DNA from: Aaosphaeria pasadenensis
Taxonomy: Eukaryota; Ascomycota; Dothideomycetes; Pleosporales
Reading direction: 5' to 3'
DNA: 64,000 nt
Assembly: GCA_022813625.1 (NCBI GenBank)
Contig: JAKLMB010000009.1
Location: 930,001 to 994,000 of the forward strand
Shown here: piece by piece, positions 42,310 to 52,944 of the stretch
Layout: every line of letters begins with the position of its first letter
How positions within the stretch are numbered: the stretch's first letter is position 1
Translations under genes and position numbers: made by a program
Notes under the pieces: generated by a model
What the model was told of the DNA's origin: nothing
The model's input: the letters and a program-made list of their open reading frames with translations, nothing else
Databases searched by the model: none

Positions 42310-43854
42310 ATGCGGCCCTCAAAGTTCCTTAGCACCTCGTTGCTCTTCGTCTCCCCCGCAACTGCAAGTTACGGGTTCTATGTAGGCAAGAATTTGACCA
42401 AAGATGGAAGTGTCATGCTTGGTGGAACTGGAGAAGAAGTTTCTAGTCATTGGCTTCAAATCTTTCCAGCGAAAGACTATCCCCCCAATGCGACCCTAGA
42501 GGTTGGAGTTACGGAGGCTGCAACCATGCCCGGCAAGCGGATGAATATCTCCCAAGTGCGACACACATTCCGCTATCTCTCCATGGAATACTCCGATTAC
42601 GAAGGATTTCCAGCACCGCTTACTAACGGTGGAGTGAATGAGCGAGGCGTAGCCGTTCGCGACATCTGGGCGGACAACCGCGCAGAACTCATTGAGATGA
42701 CGCCAAACCCCCAGGAGGGTCTACAATACAGTGACTTGGCACGAATCGTTCTCGAACGAGCCAGCACAGCACGCGAGGGAGTCGAAATCATCGGCCAGCT
42801 TATCGCTGAGTACGGCTATGCAGACTACGGCGGCAATTCCCACCTCATCGCCGACAAAGATGAGGGCTGGGTGGTTTGGGAGATGTCTGGTGGTAAGAAG
42901 CTCTGGGCCGCCGAGAGGCTGGGCCCGAACGAAGTGCGCGTGTCATACCCCGGATATATTGAAGACTTTCCTATCGATTTTGCCAACAGCACCGATTATA
43001 TGGGATCTCCCAACATTGTCTCGTTCGCCGTAGAGCAGGGATGGTGGACCCCCAATGGTACTGAGCCGTTTAACATTTTCAAGGCGTATGGCTACGACAG
43101 TGAGGGATACACAGCGCGAGATGGAGGATTCAAGTATATGTCCCAAGCCGCGCTCGAAAATGCAACCCTTGCAATGGCGCCTGTATCCGAGAAGGACTTA
43201 ATCGAGCGTGTTCGTGACTACCGCATCGCTGATGACGAAGCTGGCTACGGACAGGTTGTGAGTCTTCGCGCAGACATGGACCCGGACCTCATTCGCATCT
43301 GGGTCGCACCCACGGGATCTGTAACGGCGCCCTTCATCCCGTGGTGGCTGGGCGTTCAACAGGTGCCGCCCGAGTTTGGAGAGCACCGATATCTGACGAA
43401 GGATGCTGCGAGTACATTCTTGAACCCCGACTTCCAGTTCCAGGAGGCGACCAACTTTGCTGGGAGGGTGTTCAAACAGATCTTGTATTACACCTGCTCT
43501 GCGCCTGACACTTTTCTGCCAATTGTTCAAAGCACGCTACACGGGTTCGAGAACGCCTCCCGTAGTGATTTAACATGGGTTGAGCAAAGCGCAAAACTGC
43601 TCGTTGAAAATGGCCACAGGCAGAATGCGCTGGATCTTTTGACATTCTATTCTCAGACACAGGCAAGCAAAGCGATGACTTTAGGACGGACAATCGTGGA
43701 TGCTCTTGACTTGTATATCAAGGTGACGGACCAATTCCGTGGACCAGTCGGTTCACAGATCAACGACGCGGGATTAGGGGCGGAGACTGTGAATTGCTTG
43801 GTCGGGTTTGACCCAGATCAGCCTGCGGACAGACAGCCGCCATCGCCAAAATAG
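42310..43854 (+). CDS. Secreted C69/PepD-like dipeptidase with N-terminal Ser in place of Cys
   Basis: A single exon of 514 residues. The signal peptide (MRPSKFLSTSLLFVSPATA) has an AxA cleavage site that would leave Ser20 as the first mature residue, followed by YGFYVGKNLTKDGS. Peptidase family C69 (PepD) proteins are Ntn hydrolases whose mature protein starts with a nucleophilic Cys in the same position (C-x4-VGK-x-x-x-DGS). The rest is typical: GGTGEEVSSHW, NGGVNERGVAVRDIWADNR, EGVEIIGQLIAEYGYADYGGNSHLIADKDEGWVVWEM (split into short marks), and RADMDPDLIRIWVAP. It should cleave dipeptides or small amides outside the cell if the Ser is active. The Ser could be a true N-terminal nucleophile, as in the proteasome-like Thr/Ser Ntn group, or the protein may be inactive. 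No intron is seen. Confidence 0.85.
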   Translation: MRPSKFLSTSLLFVSPATASYGFYVGKNLTKDGSVMLGGTGEEVSSHWLQIFPAKDYPPNATLEVGVTEAATMPGKRMNISQVRHTFRYLSMEYSDYEGFPAPLTNGGVNERGVAVRDIWADNRAELIEMTPNPQEGLQYSDLARIVLERASTAREGVEIIGQLIAEYGYADYGGNSHLIADKDEGWVVWEMSGGKKLWAAERLGPNEVRVSYPGYIEDFPIDFANSTDYMGSPNIVSFAVEQGWWTPNGTEPFNIFKAYGYDSEGYTARDGGFKYMSQAALENATLAMAPVSEKDLIERVRDYRIADDEAGYGQVVSLRADMDPDLIRIWVAPTGSVTAPFIPWWLGVQQVPPEFGEHRYLTKDAASTFLNPDFQFQEATNFAGRVFKQILYYTCSAPDTFLPIVQSTLHGFENASRSDLTWVEQSAKLLVENGHRQNALDLLTFYSQTQASKAMTLGRTIVDALDLYIKVTDQFRGPVGSQINDAGLGAETVNCLVGFDPDQPADRQPPSPK

Positions 43855-44999
43855 ATAAAGTAGATGGTACAAAAGTTCGAGAGAAATATGTAAATAGATG
43901 AGGAGTAGCAATCGACGCAACATTTTCACCACATTACATGACTTCAAGGCAGGGCTATCTAGAGCATTGTTATTTTCGTTCCGTGGAATTCATAACTTTA
44001 CGAGATGCGACCGACTGCTCTATCCCTGTTCCGGCTTGGCAAATTGATCAGAATTCGTCCCCCATCAGAGAAGTTGTGAGCATCAGGTAGCGATAAAGTG
44101 GGTAAATCATGAACTTTGCAAAGATCCGCCCTATACTGTCGGACTAAGGCGAATGACATATTCTGTGCTTGTCCATTCCTTTACTGGCTACTACATTGCT
44201 ACAGAGATAACAGTAGATCCCGTGACTCGAAGTTGGCCTCGCAGGATGATGTTTCCCGCTTAGGATATTTCTTGAGGCGTACCGCGCTCTCCGAATCCAT
44301 ACAAAGAGCTGCACAGATCCAATGAAAACCACAAAGCTTTGGCGAAATACGGACATGGGACTATACTATGGCTAGAGCGCATAACTCGGGACCTGCTCCA
44401 ACACAAGCTTCAAAGATACAATTCATCTCGATCTAAAGTTCGGAATTCCTATTCTAGCATTCAACATCGCTGTTTAAACTTCGGATGTGGATCATGATGG
44501 TGTATACCCAATCGCGATAGTACTGATGAGGATTAAGCTAGTCCATGCTCACTGGCATAGTTAGGGGGAAATATATATGAGACAGCGCGGTGTTTGAACG
44601 TCATATCTTATCATGGCATGAAAATTCGCTTTTTGTTGAGGCGTACATACGACACAATGGATCCCTAGGCCACGGCCATCATAGAAAGGCTAGAGTAGAA
44701 GAAGGCGCCTTTTGCTAATAGGATCATGAACACTTCACTGGTACATTACTTGACATATGTTTGCTGCTTCATTATTAGGGCTTTTGCTTTGTAAAGTGTC
44801 TATTGTCTATTGTCTATTGTCTATTGTCTAAAATTTAATGTCTAATGTTTTATGTCTAATGCCTATTGATCGAAAGTCTATTAGTAGTATGTCTATTCAA
44901 GTCTTGCTCTGTCTGGATTACCAGATAACAGAGAATATGGACGCCGTATGTCGCCGCATTGTTGTGATAACTCCCGATACCTCCACACGAGCTGAGAAT
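43855..44999. other. Intergenic region with a heptanucleotide repeat
   Basis: AT-rich spacer between convergent gene ends. The only structure is the GTCTATT repeat at 44798-44830. No coding sequence was recognised. Confidence 0.5.
44798..44830. repeat. (GTCTATT)n microsatellite
   Basis: Four perfect copies of the 7-bp unit GTCTATT plus a partial fifth. Diverged copies (GTCTAATG, GTCTATTA) trail on to about 44898. It lies 0.17 kb beyond the stop codon of the GT-B-like gene. Confidence 0.85.
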
Positions 45000-46818
45000 C
45001 TAAGGCTTTGGCTTTTCCCTTCGTTTCATGAGGCCCAGAGAGAATCTCTGGATAATCTCTTCAGTCAAATCTGCTGCAGTGTCCGCCTTCAAAGCGTCGG
45101 CATGTTTGACGGTTGTCTTGGGTATGGTGTCCATCTCCTTCTCAAGTTCCCGGAAAGCCTCGAGCAGCTTCTTTTGGTTTTCTGTTGAGTAAGGTTTCTG
45201 TTCGCCCTGATACTGCTCGAGATCAGTCATTGGTTGTATGAATTCCACCCATTGTTTCCTGTCTGCCAACCCGACACCCAGCTTATGGACATTTAATTCG
45301 TTAGCCCAGTCTTCCATATCTGCACCGAAGCCGGCTTGAGGCATGCAGAGCTGTGCTTTTCCAGCGAGAATGGCATCATCGAAGGAGCCTTTGCCGCAGT
45401 GATGCATAACGATCTTAATCTTTTTATCTCCCCATAGGGTGAATAGGTTGGTTCCATAGTAAAGATGATAGACGCGCCCTTCATCCGTTACGAGGTCCTT
45501 CGTCGGATCCGGGTTCTTGACGTTGTGGAAGATGATAAAGCTCCTGTGGGCGGGTTAGCAGATATCGCATAATGCGCATCAAATTTTCTACTTACCAGTC
45601 ATTGTCATTCTCGTCCTTCAGTCTCTCCTCAACGAAGTCCTTGATCAACGGAGTTGCTTTCTCGATGTCCTTTTCGACCGGACGCATCAAGCCGCCGTGC
45701 CCCAAATACATGACCTTCTTTTGTTTTGCATCACCAAGCCACTTCTTGAGATCGGTAGGTACCTCGCCCATTCCCGGTGTATCAGCTCGACCGACACGGA
45801 TCTGCAAAGACTTGTCAGGCATGGCCTCTGGAAACCAATCTGCAGTCTGTCCGACGATGGTGACATCGTTTGGTCCAAGTTGATAATCTTCCTTCATTTG
45901 TGCCGATTGTACCTGCTTGAAGTATGATTTGATGGCGACCTTGACACAACCGTCCTTTTTTGGATCACACTTTTCATCTATCGGTTGGGTGATCTCTTTG
46001 AAGCTTTGATCCTGTTTTTTAACCCAATCTGGATTATTCTTGTTGTTGGAATTGTAGATCTTTGCGACTGCGTGCCCAAGTACCACGATGTGGGGGTCGA
46101 AAACTGTCATCTGTTTCTTGATCGCCGCCTTGAATCCCGCGAGATCTTTTCCGCAGGCCTCGATATCAAGTTTGTAGTCCTTTTTGATGGACGCAGGTAG
46201 ATAATCCTCGTATTCACAATCCATGACCAGTCTGAGATCGACCTGTGGCGCCTTGGATGTACCCGGGAAAATTGTCTTGAGCTTCTTCATGAGCCTTGAC
46301 CAAAGATTGGCTTGCAATCTCAAATCTTCAAGAACATCCACGTAAAACATGGACTTTCCTATGTCGCCTTTCGTACCAGCAAATTCCACGAAAAGAATTC
46401 TCAAGTTGCCCGCTGTTCTTTCATCTGTATTCTTTGGGTCTTTGGGATCTTTTACAAACTTGTCGTCTTTGCCTTCTTGAGTAAGTAGAGCATTCAACTC
46501 CTTAATGACGTCTTTCTGCTTCTTGGTTCGTGGGTCAATCTTGCTGTCCTTGATCTTCGAGAGGACCCCGAAAGCGTTGTCCATCTGGGGCTGCACCTTT
46601 CCGGGGTCGGTATCTCTTCTCTCCAGGGGCCCACCATAAACAGGAACGAAGACATGACCTATGTTGTCTTCATCTCTTTCGTGGAGATCGGCACTGTAGG
46701 TCTCGATAGTTGGGTCGTCCGGGATCTCGATAGCCTTTAAGTGGGTAGCGGCAGCATGGACTGACGGGAAGATTTGTGGAATCGCAACGAGCGATGATAA
46801 AATCAGAGAGGAACGCAT
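45000..46818 (-). CDS. GT-B-fold glycosyltransferase-like protein with signal peptide
   Basis: Exons 46818-45596 and 45543-45000 give about 588 residues; the 52-base intron has GTAAGT, a GCTAAC branch and CACAG. The N-terminus (MRSSLILSSLVAIPQIFPSVHA) looks like a cleavable signal peptide. Residues 25-135 are charged. Then RILFVEFAGTKGDIGKSM resembles the first strand-loop of GT1 enzymes (GSRGDVQP in sterol glucosyltransferases). The C-terminal half has KVMYLGHGGLMRP and then IVMHHCGKGSFDDAILAGKAQLCMP, matching the GT1 donor site (HHGGxGT...AGxPxxxxP). FGADMEDWANELNVHKLGVG follows, equivalent to the D/E-Q/W acceptor turn. The fold call rests on these motifs; the family is diverged. A secretory-pathway GT1-like protein is unusual because most fungal UGTs are cytosolic. 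Acceptor and sugar are unknown. Confidence 0.72.
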
Positions 46819-49352
46819 GGCGAACACCCTTGTACAGTGGGCAGATCGTGAAACGTGATCCTGCGTCCAGGCAGGGAGGTTGAGCAAAAATTAACGATAT
46901 TGCAGCAAAGATCAAATACGAAAATGAAATGACCAAGAAAAGAAAGGAAAGAGAAAGGAAAGTTAAGAGCTGTAATGATTCAAAAATGATGAGCACTCCG
47001 CAAACCATGTGCGTTAAATACTCGCTGGGGTGAACACATTTCTTCGCCATCTCAAAGTTAACAGAGAGAGTCAAATCAGTGCAAGCCCAATCGTGTCCAC
47101 TCCTGCTAGAGTTGACAGCGAGTACTCGATAAGCCATTTCGAGATAACCGGATATCTAGCACCAAATGGCAATGCTGCTAATGTATCGTGGAAGCCAGAA
47201 TAGAACAGGAGGCGTGAGAAGTGGGGATGAAGCCACTGGTAAGAAGCCAGCAATGTGAATGAGTTATCCCTGTTTGTAGTGAAAAGACTATACAATCCTT
47301 GGCTTGATGATCGGAAAATAGTATGTCTTTTCCATTGCTCCATACCTTGTGCAGGAATCAGTGTGCAAGGAGCTGCGTGGGTCTACATCTTGGACACTTC
47401 CTGCGCTATCTTCGGCTACGTTGACTACCACGTAGGATCAGGCAGATCTTGACTGATGCAAATAAATCCCATGTTGGAATAGGTAAAATGCAGAGGTTTC
47501 CCATCTTCGAAGAAGGCTACATCTGCATCAAACGACTTGGGAATCCTGGTGGGTGTTTTGGGAGCGACCGCGCCGTGTACCGTATCTTCAACATCATACA
47601 CAAAGAACGTGTCAGTACATTTCATTGTCTGAACATTCGCCGCGAGCGTTCCTCCTCGCACGAAATAGCCGAATGTGCTATGAATACGGAGTTCGAAGTG
47701 CCTGGTATGTCTGGTGCCTGGTAAGGAAGGATTATGTCAAGTGTGTCGGATTAAGGTTTAGCGAGTCTGATAGGACCAAGAACGCAATTTCGCCCTAGAC
47801 CCTTTCGTGGCGCTGTGACTATTCTGTATATGTGGTATAAACGACAGGGAGCCTTCCTTGTACGATTAGCATTCATCAGGAGCCAATGTTCCTCAGCTTC
47901 TCACCAGAACAGGTGCACGGAGCAATTGTTTCGCGTTGACCGTTAAGCTTGCGCCGCGCAGTACAACATAGGTAGCTTATTCGCTGACAGACAAAATGGC
48001 ATGCATGAGCCGAGCAATGTATCTTTTTCCAGAGGTAACCTTTTCGCCAATATCCGAAATGCTACTCAAAGGGGCAGGGAATATACACATTTGACACAAG
48101 GTAAAATCTGCATAGGTAAACTCGATGTGTGGTCTCATGCAATTCTAGCTGGCTGACGCGAAACGGAAATCCAACTTGCCAGGGCCCGGACTCTACGAAG
48201 GATTTCCCACCAATGTTCTTCGAATAGGGCTCAGCGGTCCAGTACATAGTGCAAAGATTATTACCCACTGCTAGTGAGCCTACTGTATTTCTGAACTCCA
48301 TCAACCTACATAACAATGCAGAGAAAATGTGCCTCAAAGCCACCATTTCTTACTTCCATGCTGTACTACTACTCGAATCTAGACCTTTCATGTCGATGCC
48401 TGTTGTTGTCGCCGGACAGTAGTGTTAAATACAATCAACCAGGATCCATAAAAGCCACTTGGGTTACATCGGCACCGTAACCGAAGGCGTCTAAGGTCCG
48501 AAGAGACAATGGACATTGCGACGAAGTGCCTGGTCCATTAGTGAGCCTGTAAACGTTTGCAAAAGAACGCATCACGAGCGGTATACCACTGCAATGCCAC
48601 TTTTTTCTATTGCTACCAAAAGACAGAGAACGCGCCGGTAATGACTAGACGAGTTTCTATCATGGTATGCCTCTCGCGAATCCATCCGTACGTCATATTG
48701 ACCTGCAACGACTAAATATAACAATTTCCAAAAGAGAATGGAAACACTTATTTGAACAGGCTGAACGACGAATTCATGGTTCATGATGCGAAAGGCTTCA
48801 AAATCGGGGCGTATTACGCATTACGCCCACCCTAGTTTGGGGCGCGGGACCTTCAACGCTGCTTATGGTCAACATCGCCCGACCGTGGGCTCAAAGATGT
48901 TTCAGTGCCCCACGTGAGAACTCTAAATGGAGTTGAGAACGACATGTGAAGAGGAAAATATATGCTAAAAGGTCGTTCGAAAATGTATAATGTAAAGCGC
49001 GTACGGCACTGAAATGGGAAATATGCAGGCCTTGAGAACGGGAACCAATCTGGCCCCTCAAAGGACTCATTTGTTCGTCATTCAACAATAATCGAGAACA
49101 CGAATGGTCGCAACGATGCGAAACAAAGACTCCCCGTCCACACAAAGTACTTATTCCGATACTTCTAAATATGTATTCTGGCCGGACATGAAGGTGGAAC
49201 ATAGACATGCCGATATTGACAAGTTACTATGGAAGCAAGTATCGATCTGCCGACCGTCAACAACAAACAAGATTGGCCAAAGGTAGGCCATCATATAATA
49301 CAGAATTATGCCAACACAAAGCTAGCTATTCAAAGCCAACTTGTTCCTTATT
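46819..49352. other. 2.5-kb AT-rich intergenic region
   Basis: Apart from a protein-like stretch at 47425-47736 (minus strand, listed separately), no gene was recognised. The right end contains 3' flanking sequence of the regulator ending at 49353. Confidence 0.45.
47425..47736 (-). pseudogene. Possible exon or gene relic
   Basis: The minus strand is open for 104 codons before the terminal TAG, and the composition looks like real protein (HFELRIHSTFGYFVRGG; KCTDTFFVYDVEDTVHG; FTYSNMGFICISQDLPDPTW). The first ATG gives only 66 residues; the protein-like sequence continues upstream of it to a stop at 47737-47739. This suggests the last exon of a gene whose 5' part is lost, or an intron-split gene not resolved. 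I do not recognise it. Confidence 0.25.
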
Positions 49353-50897
49353 TCATCTCAAAGCACCTCTCTCCGACCAAAGTTCGGATAGATCCTGGAC
49401 GAGGGCGTCGGCAACGATAAATCCTCGCTCAGAGGTTACGTGGAAGGCGTTCAGTATTTCGCGTCTTAATGTAATTTCCGTTGCCCTTGCTCCCGCAACC
49501 CTCAAAGGAAAGAACAGGAATATTCCCGCAATCCCGTGGGCTATTAAGCTCTGGCTCAGACGTAGAATTTCGCATACATGCCAATCGATCTCAGCCCGCG
49601 ACAAGATCGGTGCAGGAGGCGCACCAGGACAGGTCCAGGGTACATGGTAATCATAGGTTCCCGAAAGATAGATTTTGATTGCGTGGTAATAGGCATAGCC
49701 TAGTAGAAGTTCTCGATCAGAGGATATGTCGTTTTCATGATGAGATGACGTTTTCCAAGCATCAGTTTCAACCCACCAGAGTTGCAATTTCTCCTGTAAG
49801 GCAAGTCCTTCATCAGCGAGCGATCTCACTGAAAAGCGTTGTTGTTCCGTCATTGGCTGAACGGCAGTTATCGAGAAGCGATGGGCGCGAATACTCAGTT
49901 CGGAAAAGCTTGGTAGTATGTCCAATAACGCTTCTTTCGGATGCCATTGCAATGCGTTTTCACCACGCCATAGCTCTGCAACAACAGCAGTCCATTCTGG
50001 CTCCCAAAGGAAAGTTGGAGAAGAATAAATCAAAGATCGAGCGATTTCGAATATGCGAGTAGCAAGAAAGAATGTGCGATGATTTGAAGTACGAACACCA
50101 GGTTGAAGAAGACTGTGAGGTTGCTGGAGGCGTAGTATAGTGCACGTTCCGTGTAGAAAATGTGACAACCAATTCATCCCCGTCGAGTCGCGCATCAGCT
50201 GCATTGGGTTAGTACAGCCCCATGAAAGGAAGACATCAGATGAAATGTTACCTCGAACAGGCCTAAGAAAAATGTCGTCCAGAGTGAGGATACATTGTCC
50301 AGGTATGTATTGCTCTTGATCTGGGCTTGCATGCATGTTACAGCGTTGTTGTAGAACTGTAAAGCCTTTACACTTTGCTGTGATTTTGCGACTATCCCTT
50401 GCTGCTCCTGCTGTTGTTTTCGATGCTGAATTGAAATAGCAAACATTGTGTCTCTTAGACCTGGTGTGGTTTTGATCAAACTGAGAAGATCGACGGAGAT
50501 TGCGACACGATCATTTACCAGAACGTTCATGGGTAGAAAAACCATGAAGAAATATGGAATGTTATGATCAGAATGCCGGGATATCAACTGTGAAGAAGGA
50601 GATACTACAGGTCGTGCAATAGCTTGGGTGTCTATCTCTGCAGGTGCCGTCGTGGACTCCGGACGATCCATAACAAATACTGGCTTGAACGTTGCTGGTT
50701 TGGCTGGCATCTCGCATTTTTGATTCGTGCGCCTACAATATTCGCAGGGTACGCCTCCGTGACACTTCTACTGTCAGCTAGATTGTACCTTTCTTGTGGA
50801 TCGAGCCTCTCACCTTGATTTTTCGCTTCACACATGTATTGCATCGTTTCCGCTTAGCTTTCCGACCATCGTGAGGTCCCACCGCTGCGGAACCCAT
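49353..50897 (-). CDS. Zn2Cys6 transcription factor
   Basis: Three exons (50897-50814, 50764-50252, 50198-49353) encode about 480 residues; the introns are 49 and 53 bases. The zinc cluster is split by the first intron: KRKRCNTCVKRKIK joins CHGGVPCEYCRRTNQKCE, giving exact C-x2-C-x6-C-x5-C-x2-C-x6-C spacing. A Pro/Ser-rich linker leads into the C6-regulator body common in filamentous fungi: FFMVFLPMNVLVND, LRDTMFAISIQHRK, KALQFYNNAVTCMQAQI, LWTTFFLGLFELMRDSTGMNWLSH (in two parts across an intron), and FFLATRIFEIARSLIYS. This is the fungal-specific middle-homology arrangement of the DUF3468 type. It is nuclear. It is divergent from the esterase gene over a 0.66-kb promoter and lies beside the beta-helix glycosidase and sugar-porter genes, which it may control. 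The start ATG is 16 residues before the first zinc-cluster arginines. Confidence 0.88.
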
Positions 50898-51555
50898 GAT
50901 AGGCAGACCAGTCACCTGCTGAGCCCGTAATACCCTGGCAAAAACGATTGCGGGCGCAAAAAACTCCTTGGATAATGTGTTGATTGTATCAATTAGGAAA
51001 CAATTGAACGCAGTGGATGACAAAAAGGATATGTAGTGCTAGTAGAAGGAGGAAAACCCCGGATCTGTGGAAGAAGATGAGCCACATGTGGTGATGTGCC
51101 TACGGTGCCATACCCCAGTGGGTCAAAGAAGGCCCGTGCATGGCCATGCGTCTTTGTAGATCTTTACCCAATATGGTAGTGAAACAGCGCAGCTAAACTA
51201 TATCGAGATTCGGATCAAATCTCAAGTTTAACTAAAGGGCAACAACTGCACATGGTAATCTTGTGATGACTCTTGATTTCCGGTCCCTTTTGTCATGTTC
51301 CTTTTATTTTTGTCAAGATTCTGTCTTGGCCGTAGATCGGTCTAATTTCAACATTGCTGACGTCTTGACGGTTCCAGTACGCTATGTCGCTTGAGGAAAT
51401 CATACAGCGCTCCAGGCAAAATGAAGCCCCAGGTTGCACGTTGCATAAAAAGTATATAATCGACACTTGTTAGCCATTGTTTGCAATTGTATTCATCTCG
51501 AAGACTTCATCATTCTTTCCTCAATAATACTTACTTTTGCCATACATTCGCTACG
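50898..51555. promoter_or_regulatory. Divergent promoter (Zn2Cys6 regulator / esterase)
   Basis: These 658 bases lie between the two start codons. A TATA-like AAAAAGTATATAATC near 51450, about 100 bases before the esterase ATG, is well placed for a core promoter. No specific operator was recognised. Confidence 0.4.
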
Positions 51556-52680
51556 ATGTTGAACCACCTTTCTCTCCTAGCATTTCTAGGATTTGCTGCT
51601 CCCTTAATATCAGGGGCTGTCCTCCCAATAGTGGGATCAGATCTATCTCAAGTCGCCATCTACCAAAAGGTTCTTACTGACCAGGAGAGATTGGATCCAT
51701 TTGCAAAAGATGGCCGAGCTCGGTCGATTGCGGTCACTGGGTTTTCTCCATTGTCGGCGTGCCGCAGACACAAACTCCAACCTTATATGCCACCAACGAC
51801 CGCCGGCTTTGAGGATGAAAAATTCGCAGCGTATGGGCTTCCAAATGGCACCTTTCGATCTCTCTACCTCGATACTTGCGCTGTGGGCGAAACTCCGAAA
51901 TCAGGCTCCCTGCCACTGGTCTTGTTTTCCGGCGCACTCGGTACGTCCCGTACGCTGTACAATGGACTCCTACAGAGTGTAGCCGCCAAGGGATATCTTG
52001 TTATATCGATTGACCATCCCTACGATGCGGACATCGTCGAACTCTCGAATGGAACGGTTATTACAGGCGTGGACATCAGTGACGATGAGCTTGAAGCGGC
52101 CCTCAAGACGCGGACTGAGGACATTGCGTTTGTCTACAATCAAGTCCTTCATCGGTCGCTTCTCAATGAAATCTTCCCCAAATATCGAACCGGACGCAAT
52201 GCGCCCAAAACAGCCGTCCTTGGACATTCTTTCGGAGGAGCTGCAGCAGCGTCCACGTTGAAACAGATTGCTTCGATCAAAGGTGGCATTAATTTAGACG
52301 GTACCATGTTCGGAGACGTATTGAAGACCGGCTTCGATCGTCCTTTCATGCTAGTTGGCCATGAGAACAAAACGCAGGCAACGGATCCATCCTGGAAGGC
52401 AGTGTGGGCAAATTTGAAGGGTTGGAAGAAGGAGTTTGAGGTCAAGGGTTCCGCCCATTACAGCTTTTCCGATCTTCCTCTCGTTGCATCTACCTTGGGT
52501 CTTCAAGATAAACTTCCTGCAGAGGTCGAACAAGTATTGGGTTCGATCGAGGGCCGTAGGATGACAAAGCTGACGGTCGATCTTGTTGTGGCCTTTTTGG
52601 ACATGGTTCTGAAGTCCCGATCCCAGGATCGATTTGCGTGCATTGGGAAGGAGTTCCCAGAGGTTGCGGAGGCAAACTAA
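51556..52680 (+). CDS. Secreted PAF-acetylhydrolase-like lipase/esterase
   Basis: A single exon of 374 residues. The ATG at 51556 begins a signal peptide (MLNHLSLLAFLGFAAPLISGA). The alpha/beta-hydrolase core has LPLVLFSGALGTSRTLYNGL (oxyanion region), GYLVISIDHPYDADIVEL, the nucleophile elbow LGHSFGGAAA (Ser near 225), GGINLDGTMFG (Asp near 248) and GSAHYSFSDLP (His near 301). This order and the INLDG motif match the PAF-acetylhydrolase isoform II family of fungi. It should hydrolyse short-chain or oxidised acyl esters, or possibly plant acetyl or feruloyl esters, outside the cell. A Cys pair near 73 and 109 may form a disulfide. Divergent from the Zn2Cys6 regulator and followed on the same strand by the glycosidase-like and transporter genes, it may remove ester groups from the same substrate. 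That link is inference. Confidence 0.88.
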   Translation: MLNHLSLLAFLGFAAPLISGAVLPIVGSDLSQVAIYQKVLTDQERLDPFAKDGRARSIAVTGFSPLSACRRHKLQPYMPPTTAGFEDEKFAAYGLPNGTFRSLYLDTCAVGETPKSGSLPLVLFSGALGTSRTLYNGLLQSVAAKGYLVISIDHPYDADIVELSNGTVITGVDISDDELEAALKTRTEDIAFVYNQVLHRSLLNEIFPKYRTGRNAPKTAVLGHSFGGAAAASTLKQIASIKGGINLDGTMFGDVLKTGFDRPFMLVGHENKTQATDPSWKAVWANLKGWKKEFEVKGSAHYSFSDLPLVASTLGLQDKLPAEVEQVLGSIEGRRMTKLTVDLVVAFLDMVLKSRSQDRFACIGKEFPEVAEAN

Positions 52681-52944
52681 AAGGGCTTTGGAGCTTCACG
52701 AAGCCAATGTAAATCAGGGTCTGAGGCGGAGGAAACCCCGAACGATAGCCCGGACAGGGCGAGTTACTACCCGATGATTAGTCCGCCATCCCGCGTTACT
52801 GCAGATCATTAGTTTTACTCTTTATTTACTACTCTCCACATAGTTCGTTATTATAGATTCTAATGTATTATTGTATATCCAAAGATTGCTACTCTGTTCG
52901 GCTCGAAGACTTCTTTTGACCCTCCGACGACGTTCTCAATAAAA

